A stretch of 64,000 nt of DNA, from positions 186,001 to 250,000 of the forward strand of contig NZ_JAENII010000005.1 of NCBI RefSeq assembly GCF_016595525.1, read 5' to 3'. The stretch's first letter is position 1, and every line of letters begins with the position of its first letter. Below, piece after piece: positions 22,433-32,055 of the stretch. The position numbers were made by a program, and so were the translations under genes. The DNA comes from Haloferula rosea (GTDB lineage Bacteria; Verrucomicrobiota; Verrucomicrobiia; Verrucomicrobiales; Akkermansiaceae). Below the pieces are notes generated by a model that was given only the letters and a program-made list of their open reading frames with translations, did no database searches and was not told the DNA's origin.

Positions 22433-25126
22433 ATGTCCGAATTGCCTACAGCATACGAGCCCCAAGCGGTTGAGGAGAAATGGTATCAGGCCTGGTTGGA
22501 GGGTCGGTGTTTCGAAGCGGATCCTTCGTCCGACAAGCCGGCCTACTCGATCGTCATTCCTCCGCCAAATGTGACCGGGATTCTTCACTTGGGCCATGTG
22601 CTGAACAATTCGCTGCAGGACATTCTGGCAAGACGGGCGCGTCAGACGGGGCATGAAGTGCTGTGGCTGCCGGGCACGGACCATGCGGGCATCGCCACCC
22701 AGACGAAGGTCGAGCGCCAGCTCCGCGATGAGGAGGGCAAGGGACGTCGGGACATCGGTCGGGACGCGTTTCTGGAGAAGGTGTGGGAGTGGAAGGAGAA
22801 GCACGGCGGCATCATTATCAAGCAGCTCAAGCGACTCGGTTGTTCCTGTGACTGGTCGCGTGAGCGTTTCACGATGGACGCGGACTACACGCAGTGGGTC
22901 AGCCAGGTGTTCGTGGATTTGTTCAAGGAAGGTCTCATCTATCGGGGCAAGCGCATGGTCAACTGGTGTCCGGTCTCGCTGACCGCGCTGTCGGACGAAG
23001 AGGTGATCATGAAGCCGCAGCGCTCGAAGCTCTACACGATGAAGTATGAGCTGGTGGATGCCCCGGGCGAGTTTTTGGAGATCGCAACGACCCGCCCGGA
23101 GACCCTGATGGGCGACGTGGCGGTGGCCGTGAACCCGAAGGATCCCCGTCATGCCGCGCACATCGGCAAGAAGGTGCGTCGTCCGTTTCCCGCTGCCGAG
23201 ATTCCCGTGGTCGCCGACGAACACGTCGACATCGAGTTCGGAACGGGCGCGCTGAAGATCACCCCGGCCCATGACAAGGCCGACTTCGAGATCGGCATGA
23301 AGCACGATCTGGAGATCATCGATGTCTTCCATCCCGACGGCACGGTGAACTGCCCGGATTGTCCTGAATTGGACGGCCTGGACCGGTTCCGTGCGCGCAA
23401 GAAGGCGGCGGCCATGCTCGAGGAAATGGGCTTGCTGCTCAAGGTGGAGGAATACGACAACAATGTCGGCTTCTCCGAGCGTGCGGATGTGCCGATCGAA
23501 CCGCGGATCTCGATGCAGTGGTTCTTGCGTTATCCCTGCGTGGATCAGGCCGCCTCGGCGGTTGCGGACGGCGATATCGCCTTCCGTCCGGATCGCTGGC
23601 GCAAGACCTATGCCCACTGGATGGGCAATCTGCAGGACTGGTGCATCAGTCGCCAGTTGTGGTGGGGTCACCAGATCCCGGTCTGGTATCGCAAAGACAA
23701 GCTGGACGCCCTGAAGGGGGCGGAGGCACTCGACATGTCCGACTTCGAGAAGGGTGACATCCATGTGGGCGTGGAGCCTCCCGCAGACGGTGACAACTGG
23801 GAGCGGGATGAGGACGTGATGGACACCTGGTTCAGTTCCTGGCTGTGGCCGTTCGCCACGATGTCGGGAGTGGGTGAGGAAAGCGAGACGCTCAAGAAAT
23901 TCTATCCTACGTCGGATCTAGTAACCGGGCCGGACATCATCTTCTTCTGGGTCGCCCGTATGATCATGGCCGGGTATCGCTTTGCCGACGAGTTGCCTTT
24001 CAAGAATGTCTACTTCACCGCGCTGATCCGCGACATGAAGGGGCGCAAGATGAGCAAGTCGCTCGGGAACTCTCCGGACCCGATCGACCTGATGAACAAG
24101 TATGGCGCGGACGGCTTGCGCTACGGTCTGCTCAGGATCGCTCCGGTGGGTGCCGACATCCGGTTCGATGAAACCCAGATCGAGGAGGGCCGGAACTTCG
24201 CCAACAAGCTCTACAACGCCTGCCGTCTGAGGCAGATGGCGGGCGATATTGAATCCCTTCACGAGGAGGACGTGCAGGGCGAGGCCCGTTGTTTCCACGT
24301 GGACATCATGGCCAAGCTGGACGTGCTCTCGGCCGATCTGGAGCGTCTCTACGGTGAGTATCGTTTCAGTGAGATCGCCCAGCGCCTCTATGAATTCCTC
24401 TGGTCCGAGTTCTGCGACCGTTTCCTTGAGGCGGTGAAGACCGACCTGCGTGATGGAGCGGATCCGGAATCGAGGGCGGTGACGCTCACGGTGTTCGACG
24501 CGGTGATGAGCCGCTACCTGCAACTTCTTCATCCCTACATGCCCCATGTGACGGAGGAACTCAGTGCGCGGATGGGATTTGTCGAAGAAGGTTCTTTCCT
24601 GATGGAAGAGGAACTTCCGTCCGAGCCGCTGCTTGCGGGACTGGATGATGAGGCGGTCGAGACGGCGGCAAGCCGTTCCTCGGCACTCTATGACACTGCG
24701 AGCCGCCTGCGGAATCTGAAGGCCGAGTATCGCGTGGCGAGCCGCAAGGATGTTCGTTTCGTGTTCAAGGATGCACCGGAGTGGCTTGAGGCCGAGCTTC
24801 CGGTCCTGGCCCTGCTTGCGGGTGCCGGTGCGATTGAGCTGGATGATTCCTTCGAGCCTCCGCGGGGTACCCCGGCATCGCTCACGCCGGTGGGCGAAGT
24901 GGCCATGCCACTGGAAGGGCTCATCGATGTGGAATCCGAGAAGATCCGTCTGAACAAGGAGATCGAGAAGATCCAGATCGAGGTGAAGAAGTCGGAAGGC
25001 AAGCTGGGCAATGCCAGCTTCGTTGACCGTGCTCCGGCGGCCGTCGTCGAGCAGGAGAAGGCGCGCCTCGCCGAGTGGCACAGCAAGCTCGAGCAACTCG
25101 GAGAGATGCTGGCATCCCTCGGATGA
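22433..25126 (+). CDS. valS: Valyl-tRNA synthetase
   Basis: The 897-residue class I synthetase has PPPNVTGILHLGHVLN (HIGH motif), WLPGTDHAGIATQ, an editing domain (TTRPETLMGDVAVAV) and KMSKS in GRKMSKSLGNSPDP. The C-terminal coiled-coil arm (LNKEIEKIQIEVKKSEGKL) is typical of ValRS. It charges tRNA-Val and edits mischarged Thr. The ATG at 22433 matches the usual N-terminus (LPTAYEPQAVEEKWYQAW). Spacing to the next gene is 58 bp. Confidence 0.98.
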   Translation: MSELPTAYEPQAVEEKWYQAWLEGRCFEADPSSDKPAYSIVIPPPNVTGILHLGHVLNNSLQDILARRARQTGHEVLWLPGTDHAGIATQTKVERQLRDEEGKGRRDIGRDAFLEKVWEWKEKHGGIIIKQLKRLGCSCDWSRERFTMDADYTQWVSQVFVDLFKEGLIYRGKRMVNWCPVSLTALSDEEVIMKPQRSKLYTMKYELVDAPGEFLEIATTRPETLMGDVAVAVNPKDPRHAAHIGKKVRRPFPAAEIPVVADEHVDIEFGTGALKITPAHDKADFEIGMKHDLEIIDVFHPDGTVNCPDCPELDGLDRFRARKKAAAMLEEMGLLLKVEEYDNNVGFSERADVPIEPRISMQWFLRYPCVDQAASAVADGDIAFRPDRWRKTYAHWMGNLQDWCISRQLWWGHQIPVWYRKDKLDALKGAEALDMSDFEKGDIHVGVEPPADGDNWERDEDVMDTWFSSWLWPFATMSGVGEESETLKKFYPTSDLVTGPDIIFFWVARMIMAGYRFADELPFKNVYFTALIRDMKGRKMSKSLGNSPDPIDLMNKYGADGLRYGLLRIAPVGADIRFDETQIEEGRNFANKLYNACRLRQMAGDIESLHEEDVQGEARCFHVDIMAKLDVLSADLERLYGEYRFSEIAQRLYEFLWSEFCDRFLEAVKTDLRDGADPESRAVTLTVFDAVMSRYLQLLHPYMPHVTEELSARMGFVEEGSFLMEEELPSEPLLAGLDDEAVETAASRSSALYDTASRLRNLKAEYRVASRKDVRFVFKDAPEWLEAELPVLALLAGAGAIELDDSFEPPRGTPASLTPVGEVAMPLEGLIDVESEKIRLNKEIEKIQIEVKKSEGKLGNASFVDRAPAAVVEQEKARLAEWHSKLEQLGEMLASLG

Positions 25127-25184
25127 TGGCTTGTGCGTCACACGGTGGGGGATATCCTCCGCTTTTTCCACGGGGTGGGACGAC

Positions 25185-26285
25185 ATGAGCGAGCTAACAT
25201 CCATCAAGGAGATCCAAAGCGGGCAGCTTGAGCTGCTCGAGGCGGCGGGCTATGTCGAGCTGAGGCATCTGGTGGAGGTGGATCCCGAGGTGCTGCATGG
25301 TGAGCTGAAGAAGGCCAACGACATGTTGGCGATTCTGGACGAGGCACCTGACCTTGATGAGGTGCGCACGTGGGTGGCCCGCGCACGTGGCGACGATGAG
25401 GTGCCGGCGGAGGAGATGGAAGAGGAGGCTGCGGATCCTGATGCTCCGGTCGAGTGGGTGAACTACGAGGCGGACCCGGATGTGCAGGACATGATCGAGA
25501 AGGCACCGGTCGCCTTGCCGATTCCCAACCGCCAGCTGGCGGAGCGCGGGATTCCACCGACCGAGGTGGGGATTGCCCCGGTGCTGAATCGGGCGGCGGG
25601 AGATCTCGATGTCCGGGTGTCCACGGGGGCGGCGGAGAAGAAAAAGTCGGACCCCGGATTGACGCCGCGCGCGAAGGAGTCCGGTGTGGTGCAGGTTGCC
25701 AATTTCAGGAATGTGGAACGCCGGGGCATTGATGCGGGGCGCGTGCGGTCCCTGGAGGATGCGCGGTCCGGTACCACGGCGGTGCAGCCGTTGCAGGCCC
25801 CCCAACCTGCGGACGAAGACGATCGGATCCGGTTGTTGAGAACCGCGCGGGAGAAGACGAACCGCGGCAAGAACCCGGAATCCCGTTCCTTTGTTCGTGG
25901 CGTGCTGCACGACCTGCCGGTGCAGGTGTGGTTCGGGTGCTTTTTCGTGGTCTTGTTTCAGCTTCTGGTGCCGCTTGCGATCGTTTCGGCTCCCTTGCTG
26001 ATCCTGTCCGATCAGAAGCCGGAGGAATTCAGCTGGGTTCCGTCGTGGATCCTCGCCTTCCCGATTGCGGTGCCGGTGGCGGGTTTGCTCTGTCTGATGA
26101 CTTCCTGCCGGGTGAAATGCCGGGTGTGCGGTCAGAAGGTCCTGTTGCCGAGGCATTGCCGCAAGAATGTGAAGGCCCACCATGTGCCGGGTCTTGGCTA
26201 CATCCTCCCACTGGCGGTCCACACGCTGCTTTTCCGTTGGTTCAACTGCACCTTCTGCGGGACTTCGGTGCGGATCAAGGAGTAG
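25185..26285 (+). CDS. Membrane protein with N-terminal helix-hairpin-helix-like domain and C-terminal zinc-ribbon cysteines
   Basis: The 366-residue protein starts at 25185. Residues 1-65 (SIKEIQSGQLELLEAAGYVE and so on) resemble the DUF4332 helix-hairpin-helix-like fold. A long charged, probably disordered region follows. Two membrane helices are at about 250-310. The C-terminus has paired cysteines (CRVKCRVCGQKVLLPRHC and FNCTFCGTSVRIKE) that could bind zinc. The combination was not recognised as a named family. It stands between valS and a convergent dtd operon. Confidence 0.7.
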   Translation: MSELTSIKEIQSGQLELLEAAGYVELRHLVEVDPEVLHGELKKANDMLAILDEAPDLDEVRTWVARARGDDEVPAEEMEEEAADPDAPVEWVNYEADPDVQDMIEKAPVALPIPNRQLAERGIPPTEVGIAPVLNRAAGDLDVRVSTGAAEKKKSDPGLTPRAKESGVVQVANFRNVERRGIDAGRVRSLEDARSGTTAVQPLQAPQPADEDDRIRLLRTAREKTNRGKNPESRSFVRGVLHDLPVQVWFGCFFVVLFQLLVPLAIVSAPLLILSDQKPEEFSWVPSWILAFPIAVPVAGLLCLMTSCRVKCRVCGQKVLLPRHCRKNVKAHHVPGLGYILPLAVHTLLFRWFNCTFCGTSVRIKE

Positions 26286-26353
26286 CCGGGAGGGCTTCCG
26301 CAGGAGGGATGACCGTCCGGGTTCGCGCCAACCGATGAATCGAGGGGAAGGTC

Positions 26354-26809
26354 CTACTCCCGTGCGCGGGAGTCGATGGTGATGGTCACGGGCCCGTCGT
26401 TGACGAGGGAGACCTGCATGTCGGCGCCGAACCTGCCGCGGCCGACCGCGTTGCCGATGACTTCGCTCATGGCCTCGCAAAATGCGAGATAGAGTGGCTC
26501 GGATTGTTCTGGGCGGGCGGCACGGATGAAGGACGGGCGGTTCCCCTTGCGCGTATTCGCGTGCAGGGTGAACTGACTGATCACGAGGGCCTGGGGCGTC
26601 GCTTGGTCCAGAAGGGAATCGTTCATCTTGCCCTCGTCGTCTCCGAAGATCCGCATCTTCGTGATCTTGCCGACGAGCCAGTCGACGTCTTCGTGGGTGT
26701 CGCGCTCCTCAATGCCGAGGAGGATCACGAGGCCGCCATCGATGCGCGCCAGTGACTCTCCGTCGCTGGTGACCTCGGCAGGTCCGCTTCGCTGGATGAC
26801 GGCTCGCAC
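26354..26809 (-). CDS. dtd: D-aminoacyl-tRNA deacylase
   Basis: The 151-residue protein begins with a GTG at 26809 (VRAVIQRSGPAEVTSDGE), matching the canonical MRAVIQRV start. The family motifs SQFTL and NDGPVTITID are present, with the Gly-Pro that makes the chiral-selective cis-peptide. It hydrolyses D-amino acids (and Gly) mischarged on tRNA. It is the third gene of an operon with an L,D-transpeptidase and a rhodanese, seven bases after the latter. Confidence 0.95.
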   Translation of the reverse strand: MRAVIQRSGPAEVTSDGESLARIDGGLVILLGIEERDTHEDVDWLVGKITKMRIFGDDEGKMNDSLLDQATPQALVISQFTLHANTRKGNRPSFIRAARPEQSEPLYLAFCEAMSEVIGNAVGRGRFGADMQVSLVNDGPVTITIDSRARE

Positions 26810-26816
26810 GGTGTTC

Positions 26817-27179
26817 CTAGTACTTCGGGACGGATGGGTCGATGGTCTCCGACCATGCGTGGATGCCGCCGGCCATGGACCAGCACGGGCGATGGCCGTG
26901 GCTGCGGAGCCACTCGACGGCCCGCAGCGAGCGCATGCCGTGGTGGCAGTAAATGATGCACGGGATGTCGGGGGCGGGAAGGAGTCGGGCGGCCTCGGTG
27001 GCGAAGGCGGAGAGTGGCGCAAGTCGGGCGCCGGGCAGTCGGTTGATCCTCCACTCATCGTCCTCCCGGCAGTCGATGAGCAGGCACTTGCCGTGTTCGA
27101 TGGCTTCGGCCAGTGCCGCGACGTCGCCGGGCAGGACCTCCATCGAGGTGTCCGGATCCGGGAGGTCCTCCGGGGTCAT
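26817..27179 (-). CDS. Single-domain rhodanese-like protein
   Basis: The 120-residue protein is one rhodanese domain with LLIDCREDDEWRINRLPGA and the active-site loop YCHHGMRSL, where the catalytic Cys is kept. The C-terminal AGGIHAWSETIDPSVP is typical. Such proteins carry persulfide sulfur. The start ATG at 27179 overlaps the L,D-transpeptidase stop as ATGA. The particular sulfur pathway is unknown. Confidence 0.92.
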   Translation of the reverse strand: MTPEDLPDPDTSMEVLPGDVAALAEAIEHGKCLLIDCREDDEWRINRLPGARLAPLSAFATEAARLLPAPDIPCIIYCHHGMRSLRAVEWLRSHGHRPCWSMAGGIHAWSETIDPSVPKY

Positions 27180-27787
27180 CGCTCGACAATCACCGGGGTT
27201 CCGACCTTGGAGTGCTCGAAGAACTTCTTCGCCATGTGGTCCGGCATGCGGACGCAGCCGTGGGAGGCGTTGTAGCCGGGCAGGTAGCCGGTATGCATGC
27301 CGACGCCGCCGTTGAAGCGCATGAAGTTCCACATGGGGGCCCCGACGAACTTGCATCCGGGGGGCACCTTGTCGACCCGTGAGTCGGCATCGTCATTGAC
27401 GACCTGGCCGGTCGTCTTGTCCTCGATGATGCCGTAGAGGTTGGACCGGTGGTTCTTGTTCTTCTGGGTGATCTTGTAGGTGCCCGCCGGGGTGTCGTGG
27501 CCTTCCTTGCCCGTCGAGATGCGGGAAACACCGACCAGAGTGCTGTCCTTGTAGAAGAACGCCTTCTGCTGGCTGAGGTCGATGGTGATCTGCGGTGAGC
27601 CTTTCACTCCGTCTCCTGCCCAGTAGGAGACGTCGTCAGGGAGGGCGGCTCCCGGATCGGTGGATGCCCGCTGGACCTGCCTCTTCTCGTAGTGGGAGAG
27701 GTACCCGCTACCTTGGGAGGCGGAATCGAGGGAGCAGGCGCTGAACGACAGCGGAGCGAGCAGGGCGACGATGAGGCGTGGAGTCAT
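27176..27787 (-). CDS. Lipoprotein L,D-transpeptidase (YkuD domain)
   Basis: The 203-residue protein has a lipoprotein signal (LIVALLAPLSFSAC). The YkuD catalytic motif is HTGYLPGYNASHGCVRM, with His, Ser, His-Gly-Cys and Arg all in place. The enzymes form 3-3 peptidoglycan cross-links or attach lipoproteins. The start at 27787 is chosen because it begins the signal peptide. It heads the operon L,D-transpeptidase, rhodanese, dtd. A second YkuD domain occurs in the window, at 35964-37070, without any signal peptide. Confidence 0.94.
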   Translation of the reverse strand: MTPRLIVALLAPLSFSACSLDSASQGSGYLSHYEKRQVQRASTDPGAALPDDVSYWAGDGVKGSPQITIDLSQQKAFFYKDSTLVGVSRISTGKEGHDTPAGTYKITQKNKNHRSNLYGIIEDKTTGQVVNDDADSRVDKVPPGCKFVGAPMWNFMRFNGGVGMHTGYLPGYNASHGCVRMPDHMAKKFFEHSKVGTPVIVER

Positions 27788-27916
27788 GAGGTTCAATCCG
27801 ATGACCGGGATTGATAGCGCGGAGTCGGCGGCGGTCAAGGGTGGGAGGTGCTCGGTGAGCGGTTCACACAGGGATTGCAGAGTCGGAAAGAACTGCTATC
27901 TCAATCGCCACACGCC

Positions 27917-28216
27917 ATGCCGACATACGATTACGAATGCGAGCAATGTGGACACCGCTTCGAGGTGTTCCAGAGTATGAACGATGCCAAACTCACCGAT
28001 TGTCCTGAAGAAGGGTGCGCAGGCCCGGTCCGGAGACTGCTCGGAACGGGCGCAGGTGTGATCTTCAAGGGTGGTGGTTTTTATCAGACCGACTACCGCT
28101 CGGACTCCTACAAGCAGGGGGCCAAGAAGGACAAGGAGGGGGGTAAGCCGAAGTCCGAGAGCAAATCGGGAGACTCGAAGCCTGCCGCCAAGCCATCCGG
28201 CGGGGATTCGAAATAA
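27917..28216 (+). CDS. FmdB-family zinc-ribbon protein
   Basis: The 99-residue protein starts MPTYDYECEQCGHRFEVFQSM, the typical FmdB/CxxC_CxxC_SSSS ribbon. A second Cys pair is modified to CPEEGC. GGGFYQTDY is the usual junction to a Lys/Ser/Gly-rich tail. The family is regulatory by annotation only, and its function is not established. The ATG at 27917 matches the family start. Confidence 0.92.
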   Translation: MPTYDYECEQCGHRFEVFQSMNDAKLTDCPEEGCAGPVRRLLGTGAGVIFKGGGFYQTDYRSDSYKQGAKKDKEGGKPKSESKSGDSKPAAKPSGGDSK

Positions 28217-28260
28217 TCCGGGGCTTTCCAAGGTCATCGGATCTCTGATAGCGCTAGGTC

Positions 28261-28995
28261 ATGGGAGAAAAGGAATCACCGCCGCCGAAAGCCAAGGGCA
28301 GTTGCCTCGGCAAGCTGATGACATTCGTGGTGTTCCTCGGATTGGCGGGACTCGGCGCGGCCCTCTATTTCGTGGCCCAGCCTCAGGATCTGTCGGACAT
28401 CGACGGTCGGGGACCTGCGGCGGTCGGGAAGTCTTCCCGGAATTTGAAGGAGGTGCTGAAGAACTCTTCGGACGGGGCGTATCCGCTGAAACTCAGTGAG
28501 GAGGAGATCAATCTGTATCTCCGTGATACCCTGGCCTTCAAGCAAGCCGGATTCCTCGGAGAGTGGGTCGACATCGAGGACGTGGCTGTGCGGCTGGAGG
28601 AGGATCGCGCTGAAGTGGTCATCGTGAGGTCGGTCGCGGGATACCCGTTGACCTTGTCGATGTACATCCGGATCGAGCAGATCGAGCAGCCCGACGGGCG
28701 CATCACGACGCGGATATTCCGCAATGGGGGACCGTATCAGGAATGGCTGCCGAAACCGGGCATCGGTGGACGCTTCGGCCAACTGCCGGTGCCTGAGGGG
28801 TTTCTGCTGACGGTGATGCCGTCTTTCCAGCAACTGGTCGGAGTCTACCGTGAGGTCCCGGAGTCGGGAAAACGGGGGAAGCCGGTCAAGGAAGTGGATT
28901 TCATTGAGGACATGGCCCGCATTTCGATCGCGGACGGCAAGTTGCTGCTCGATCCCCGGCCGAATACGCGGGAAATGCTGATGCCCGGCGGATGA
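28261..28995 (+). CDS. Unknown membrane-anchored protein
   Basis: The 244-residue protein has a short cytoplasmic N-terminus and one membrane helix (LMTFVVFLGLAGLGAALYFVA). A soluble domain of mixed strands follows, with LKLSEEEINLYLRDTLAF and YPLTLSMYIRIEQIE. No catalytic motif is visible and no family is recognised. The stop overlaps the next gene start by four bases (ATGA), so the pair probably works together in the envelope. Confidence 0.8.
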   Translation: MGEKESPPPKAKGSCLGKLMTFVVFLGLAGLGAALYFVAQPQDLSDIDGRGPAAVGKSSRNLKEVLKNSSDGAYPLKLSEEEINLYLRDTLAFKQAGFLGEWVDIEDVAVRLEEDRAEVVIVRSVAGYPLTLSMYIRIEQIEQPDGRITTRIFRNGGPYQEWLPKPGIGGRFGQLPVPEGFLLTVMPSFQQLVGVYREVPESGKRGKPVKEVDFIEDMARISIADGKLLLDPRPNTREMLMPGG

Positions 28996-30437
28996 GTGGT
29001 TTCCGTCCATGGGTGCTGGGCGGGTGTCTGATGCTGGGGATCGCTGTCGGCGATGAACCCCGGAAAGCGATCCCGCTCTTGGATCTCGAGGCGCTCGATC
29101 CCACCGAGCAAGGGACGGCGGAGGTCTGGACCGAGGTGGAGGCCGAGCAGGCGGTCGAGTTTCCCCGCGACCAACGGGTGCGTTCGGAAAGCGGCCAGTT
29201 CGGAGTCAACGGGGGGCAAGGGGCGCAGCGGGCGTCGATTGCGATCCAGGCCGACGATATCAGGCGCCGGTTCAACGCGCTCCTCGATCAACCGGATGCG
29301 CCGGTGTCCGTGCCGATCGAGATCCTGCTGCACGGGAAGCCCGGCGACCCGCCGCGTGCACGTCCGGTGGCGCATGAGCTCCGCTATACCGCCGACACCT
29401 ACCTTCTGCGGATCCACGTGGACTTCTCGCGTGGGCTCGACCGGGAGCGCATGGAGGGCGCCATCATTCGTGGTTTGCTGTTTCAGCGGGCGCTTCACGG
29501 GAAGGAGCCCGGGTCGGTTCAGACCGCGTTGAAGGCGCCGGTGTGGTTGGTGCAGGGCATCACCGAGGCCGATGCTTGGAGGCAGGGTCGGGGTGACCGG
29601 AAGTTGTATGAGGGCGTGTTCCAGCAAGGGGGGCGCTTCACGCTGGACCAGCTGTTCGCCGTCGGTGAGGAAGAATTCTGGCGATCGGATGGGGTTTCAC
29701 GAGCCATGTTCCGGGCGCAGTCGGGGGCGATGGTGATGGCCCTGATTGAGCAGCCACAGGGGAAGGAGGCCTTTGCCGGGTTCTGCGATGAGGTGGCGGT
29801 TTTCGAGGGGGAAATGCCGATCCTGTTGCGGACCCATTTCCCGGAGATGAACCTTTCCGAGAAGAGCCTGGCGAAGTGGTGGGCCCTGACGATGGCGCGG
29901 CTCGCGGAGGCGCCGATCACGGAAGTGATGAACGTCCTGGAGACCGAACGGGCGCTGGCGGATGCCCTGGTGCTGCATTTCCGCGATGAGGAAGGGGTCA
30001 ATGTGAATGTAACGCTGGAGGAGTGGCAGGGACCAGACCCGGAAGAGGCGAGCGCTAGATATGCGGCGGTGAGGCCGGCTCAGGATGCGCTGAATCGTCT
30101 GAGTTACCGTTGTTTCCCATCCTACCGGTCGCTGCTTTCCGACTACCAACTGATCCTCATGGAATGGGCTCGGGATGGTCGGAATGACAAGATGATGATG
30201 GATCTCGTCGAGTTGAACGAACTCCGCGCGCGAATGCTCGAGCGAGCCACGCGAGGGAGGGACTACCTCGACTACATGGAAATCGCGGGGGCGACGGAAC
30301 TCAGCGGTAGCTTCGACGACTACATGCGCCTCAAGCAGGAACTGAAGGAGAAGCCGCGGGTGGTGAAGGATGATCCGGTTTCCAAGTATCTCGACACCCT
30401 GGAAGCGGTGTATGAGCGAAACAGAAGTCGAAAATAG
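28992..30437 (+). CDS. Unknown exported protein, possibly a degenerate peptidase-like fold
   Basis: The 481-residue protein has a hydrophobic N-terminus (WVLGGCLMLGIAVG) that may be a signal peptide. Mid-protein, IIRGLLFQRAL and APVWLVQGITEADAW resemble in spacing the HExxH and PxWLxEGxAE segments of gluzincin-like peptidases, but no HExxH is present. The C-terminus is helical and charged. It is coupled to the previous membrane-anchored protein by a four-base overlap. The peptidase resemblance is weak inference. Confidence 0.75.
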   Translation: MSGFRPWVLGGCLMLGIAVGDEPRKAIPLLDLEALDPTEQGTAEVWTEVEAEQAVEFPRDQRVRSESGQFGVNGGQGAQRASIAIQADDIRRRFNALLDQPDAPVSVPIEILLHGKPGDPPRARPVAHELRYTADTYLLRIHVDFSRGLDRERMEGAIIRGLLFQRALHGKEPGSVQTALKAPVWLVQGITEADAWRQGRGDRKLYEGVFQQGGRFTLDQLFAVGEEEFWRSDGVSRAMFRAQSGAMVMALIEQPQGKEAFAGFCDEVAVFEGEMPILLRTHFPEMNLSEKSLAKWWALTMARLAEAPITEVMNVLETERALADALVLHFRDEEGVNVNVTLEEWQGPDPEEASARYAAVRPAQDALNRLSYRCFPSYRSLLSDYQLILMEWARDGRNDKMMMDLVELNELRARMLERATRGRDYLDYMEIAGATELSGSFDDYMRLKQELKEKPRVVKDDPVSKYLDTLEAVYERNRSRK

Positions 30438-30467
30438 GCACAAAACGTTGCCTTAATTGACTTTTTC

Positions 30468-31580
30468 ATGACGGGTTCTCAGGTTCCCCGCGTGTCCGAA
30501 CCTCTGCAGCACTCTCCTCTTGAACCGCTTCACGTCGAACTGGGCGGGCGAATGGTTCCCTTCGCGGGATGGAACATGCCGGTCATGTATGACTCCATCC
30601 TGAACGAGCATCAGGCCGTGCGTGGATCGGTCGGGATTTTTGACATTTCCCACATGGGCCAGTTCATCGTGAAGGGCGAGGGCGCGCTCGAGTGGCTGAA
30701 CCGCATGCTTGCCAACAACCTGGCCAAGCTCGCCGACGGACAGGGCCAATACAGTTTCATGCTCAACGAGCAGGGTGGCGTGATCGACGACCTGATCGTT
30801 TATCGGACCGGTGCGAACGAGTTCTTCCTCGTCGTGAATGCATCGATGATCCCCGAGGATTTTACCTGGCTTGAGAAGCAGCGTCCTGACGGCGTCGAGC
30901 TTCTGGACGAGAGTGAAAGCTGGGCGGGCATGGCGGTTCAGGGACCTGACTCGGCGGCCGCATTCGCGAAATTGTTTCCCGACGAGCCGTTGCCGCCAAG
31001 GAATGGGATCGCCCGACTGAGCGGTGGGCAAATCGTTTGTCGGACCGGCTACACCGGGGAGGATGGCTTCGAGTTCTTCTGCCCATCGGCTGACGGGATC
31101 ACGGCGTTCAAGCAGTTCTGCGATGCCGGCGCCAAGCCTTGCGGCCTGGGTGCCCGGGACAGCCTGCGTCTGGAGATGTGTTACCCGCTGAATGGCAGTG
31201 ATCTCAGCCCGGCGAGGACACCGATCGAGGCGGGACTGGGGTTCTTCGTCGATTTGGAGAAGGGGGACTTCGTCGGACGCGATGTTCTGGCCCGCCAGAA
31301 GGAAGAGGGTCTCAAGGAGCGTTTGGTCGCGATCGCCTACACCGGGAAGGGGGCTCCTCCACGTGCCCACTACCAGGTCCTCAGCGAATCCGGGGAGGTG
31401 CTCGGTGAGCTGAGCAGTGGGGTGCCTTCGCCGAGTCTCGGCAAGGGGATCGGCCTCGCCTACCTTCCTGTTGCCTACGCCAAGATCGGCACCAAGGTCC
31501 AGGTCGACGTCCGCGGACGGCCATTCCCCGCCGAGGTCGTGAAGAAACCGTTTTACAAACCAGCTGCCAAAAATTCATAA
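30468..31580 (+). CDS. gcvT: Glycine cleavage system T protein (aminomethyltransferase)
   Basis: The 370-residue protein has the GcvT folate-binding fold: [30 protein letters not shown], and [13 protein letters not shown]. It transfers the aminomethyl group from the H protein to tetrahydrofolate, releasing ammonia. The gene starts 31 bp after the previous stop and is followed 11 bp later by gcvH. No glycine riboswitch fits in this short gap. Lipoylation of the partner depends on lipA, found at 45.1 kb. Confidence 0.97.
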   Translation: MTGSQVPRVSEPLQHSPLEPLHVELGGRMVPFAGWNMPVMYDSILNEHQAVRGSVGIFDISHMGQFIVKGEGALEWLNRMLANNLAKLADGQGQYSFMLNEQGGVIDDLIVYRTGANEFFLVVNASMIPEDFTWLEKQRPDGVELLDESESWAGMAVQGPDSAAAFAKLFPDEPLPPRNGIARLSGGQIVCRTGYTGEDGFEFFCPSADGITAFKQFCDAGAKPCGLGARDSLRLEMCYPLNGSDLSPARTPIEAGLGFFVDLEKGDFVGRDVLARQKEEGLKERLVAIAYTGKGAPPRAHYQVLSESGEVLGELSSGVPSPSLGKGIGLAYLPVAYAKIGTKVQVDVRGRPFPAEVVKKPFYKPAAKNS

Positions 31581-31591
31581 GTTTTCCGTTC

Positions 31592-31972
31592 ATGAATGTT
31601 CCAGACGATCTCCGATACAATACCTCGCACGAATGGGTCCGCCTCGAGGGTGACGTGGTCACCGTTGGTATCACCGACCACGCGCAGGAAGAACTGACCG
31701 ATGTGGTCTTCGTTGAGCTCCCGCCGGTGGGCAAGGAGGTCGATGCCGAAGACCCGGTGGCGGTCGTGGAATCCGTGAAGGCGGCGAGCGACATCTACGC
31801 CCCGATTTCCGGGGAAATCGTCGAAGCCAACGAAGGCGTCGAAGCCGACCCTGCCTTGGTGAACACTGATCCGTATGCCGAAGGCTGGATCTTCAAGATG
31901 AAGGTCAAGGATGTGGCACAGGTCGAGGCCATGCTTGATGCGGCGGGCTACAAGGCCCTCCTTGGCGGCTGA
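31592..31972 (+). CDS. gcvH: Glycine cleavage system H protein
   Basis: The 126-residue protein has the lipoyl domain motif [14 protein letters not shown], with the modified Lys, preceded by [17 protein letters not shown]. It shuttles the aminomethyl intermediate among P, T and L proteins on its lipoyl arm. It lies between gcvT and gcvP, and a strong hairpin follows its stop. Confidence 0.97.
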   Translation: MNVPDDLRYNTSHEWVRLEGDVVTVGITDHAQEELTDVVFVELPPVGKEVDAEDPVAVVESVKAASDIYAPISGEIVEANEGVEADPALVNTDPYAEGWIFKMKVKDVAQVEAMLDAAGYKALLGG

Positions 31973-31990
31973 CCGGAGCCGAATCTTTCC

Positions 31991-32025
31991 GGACCCGGTG
32001 GGCGCCTGCCCCCGGGTCCATTTTT
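31991..32025 (+). terminator. GC-rich hairpin with T-tail between gcvH and gcvP
   Basis: GGACCCGG pairs with CCGGGTCC around an inner GGGC/GCCC stem, and ATTTTTC follows. It has the form of an intrinsic terminator inside the gcv cluster, 31 bp before gcvP, and could reduce gcvP transcription relative to gcvT and gcvH. Confidence 0.75.
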
Positions 32026-32055
32026 CTTCATACCATTCCCATTCATTCCATAGCC

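Noticed and set aside
30438-30467. Glycine riboswitch upstream of gcvT
   Set aside because: The gap is only 30 bp and contains none of the conserved tandem aptamer.
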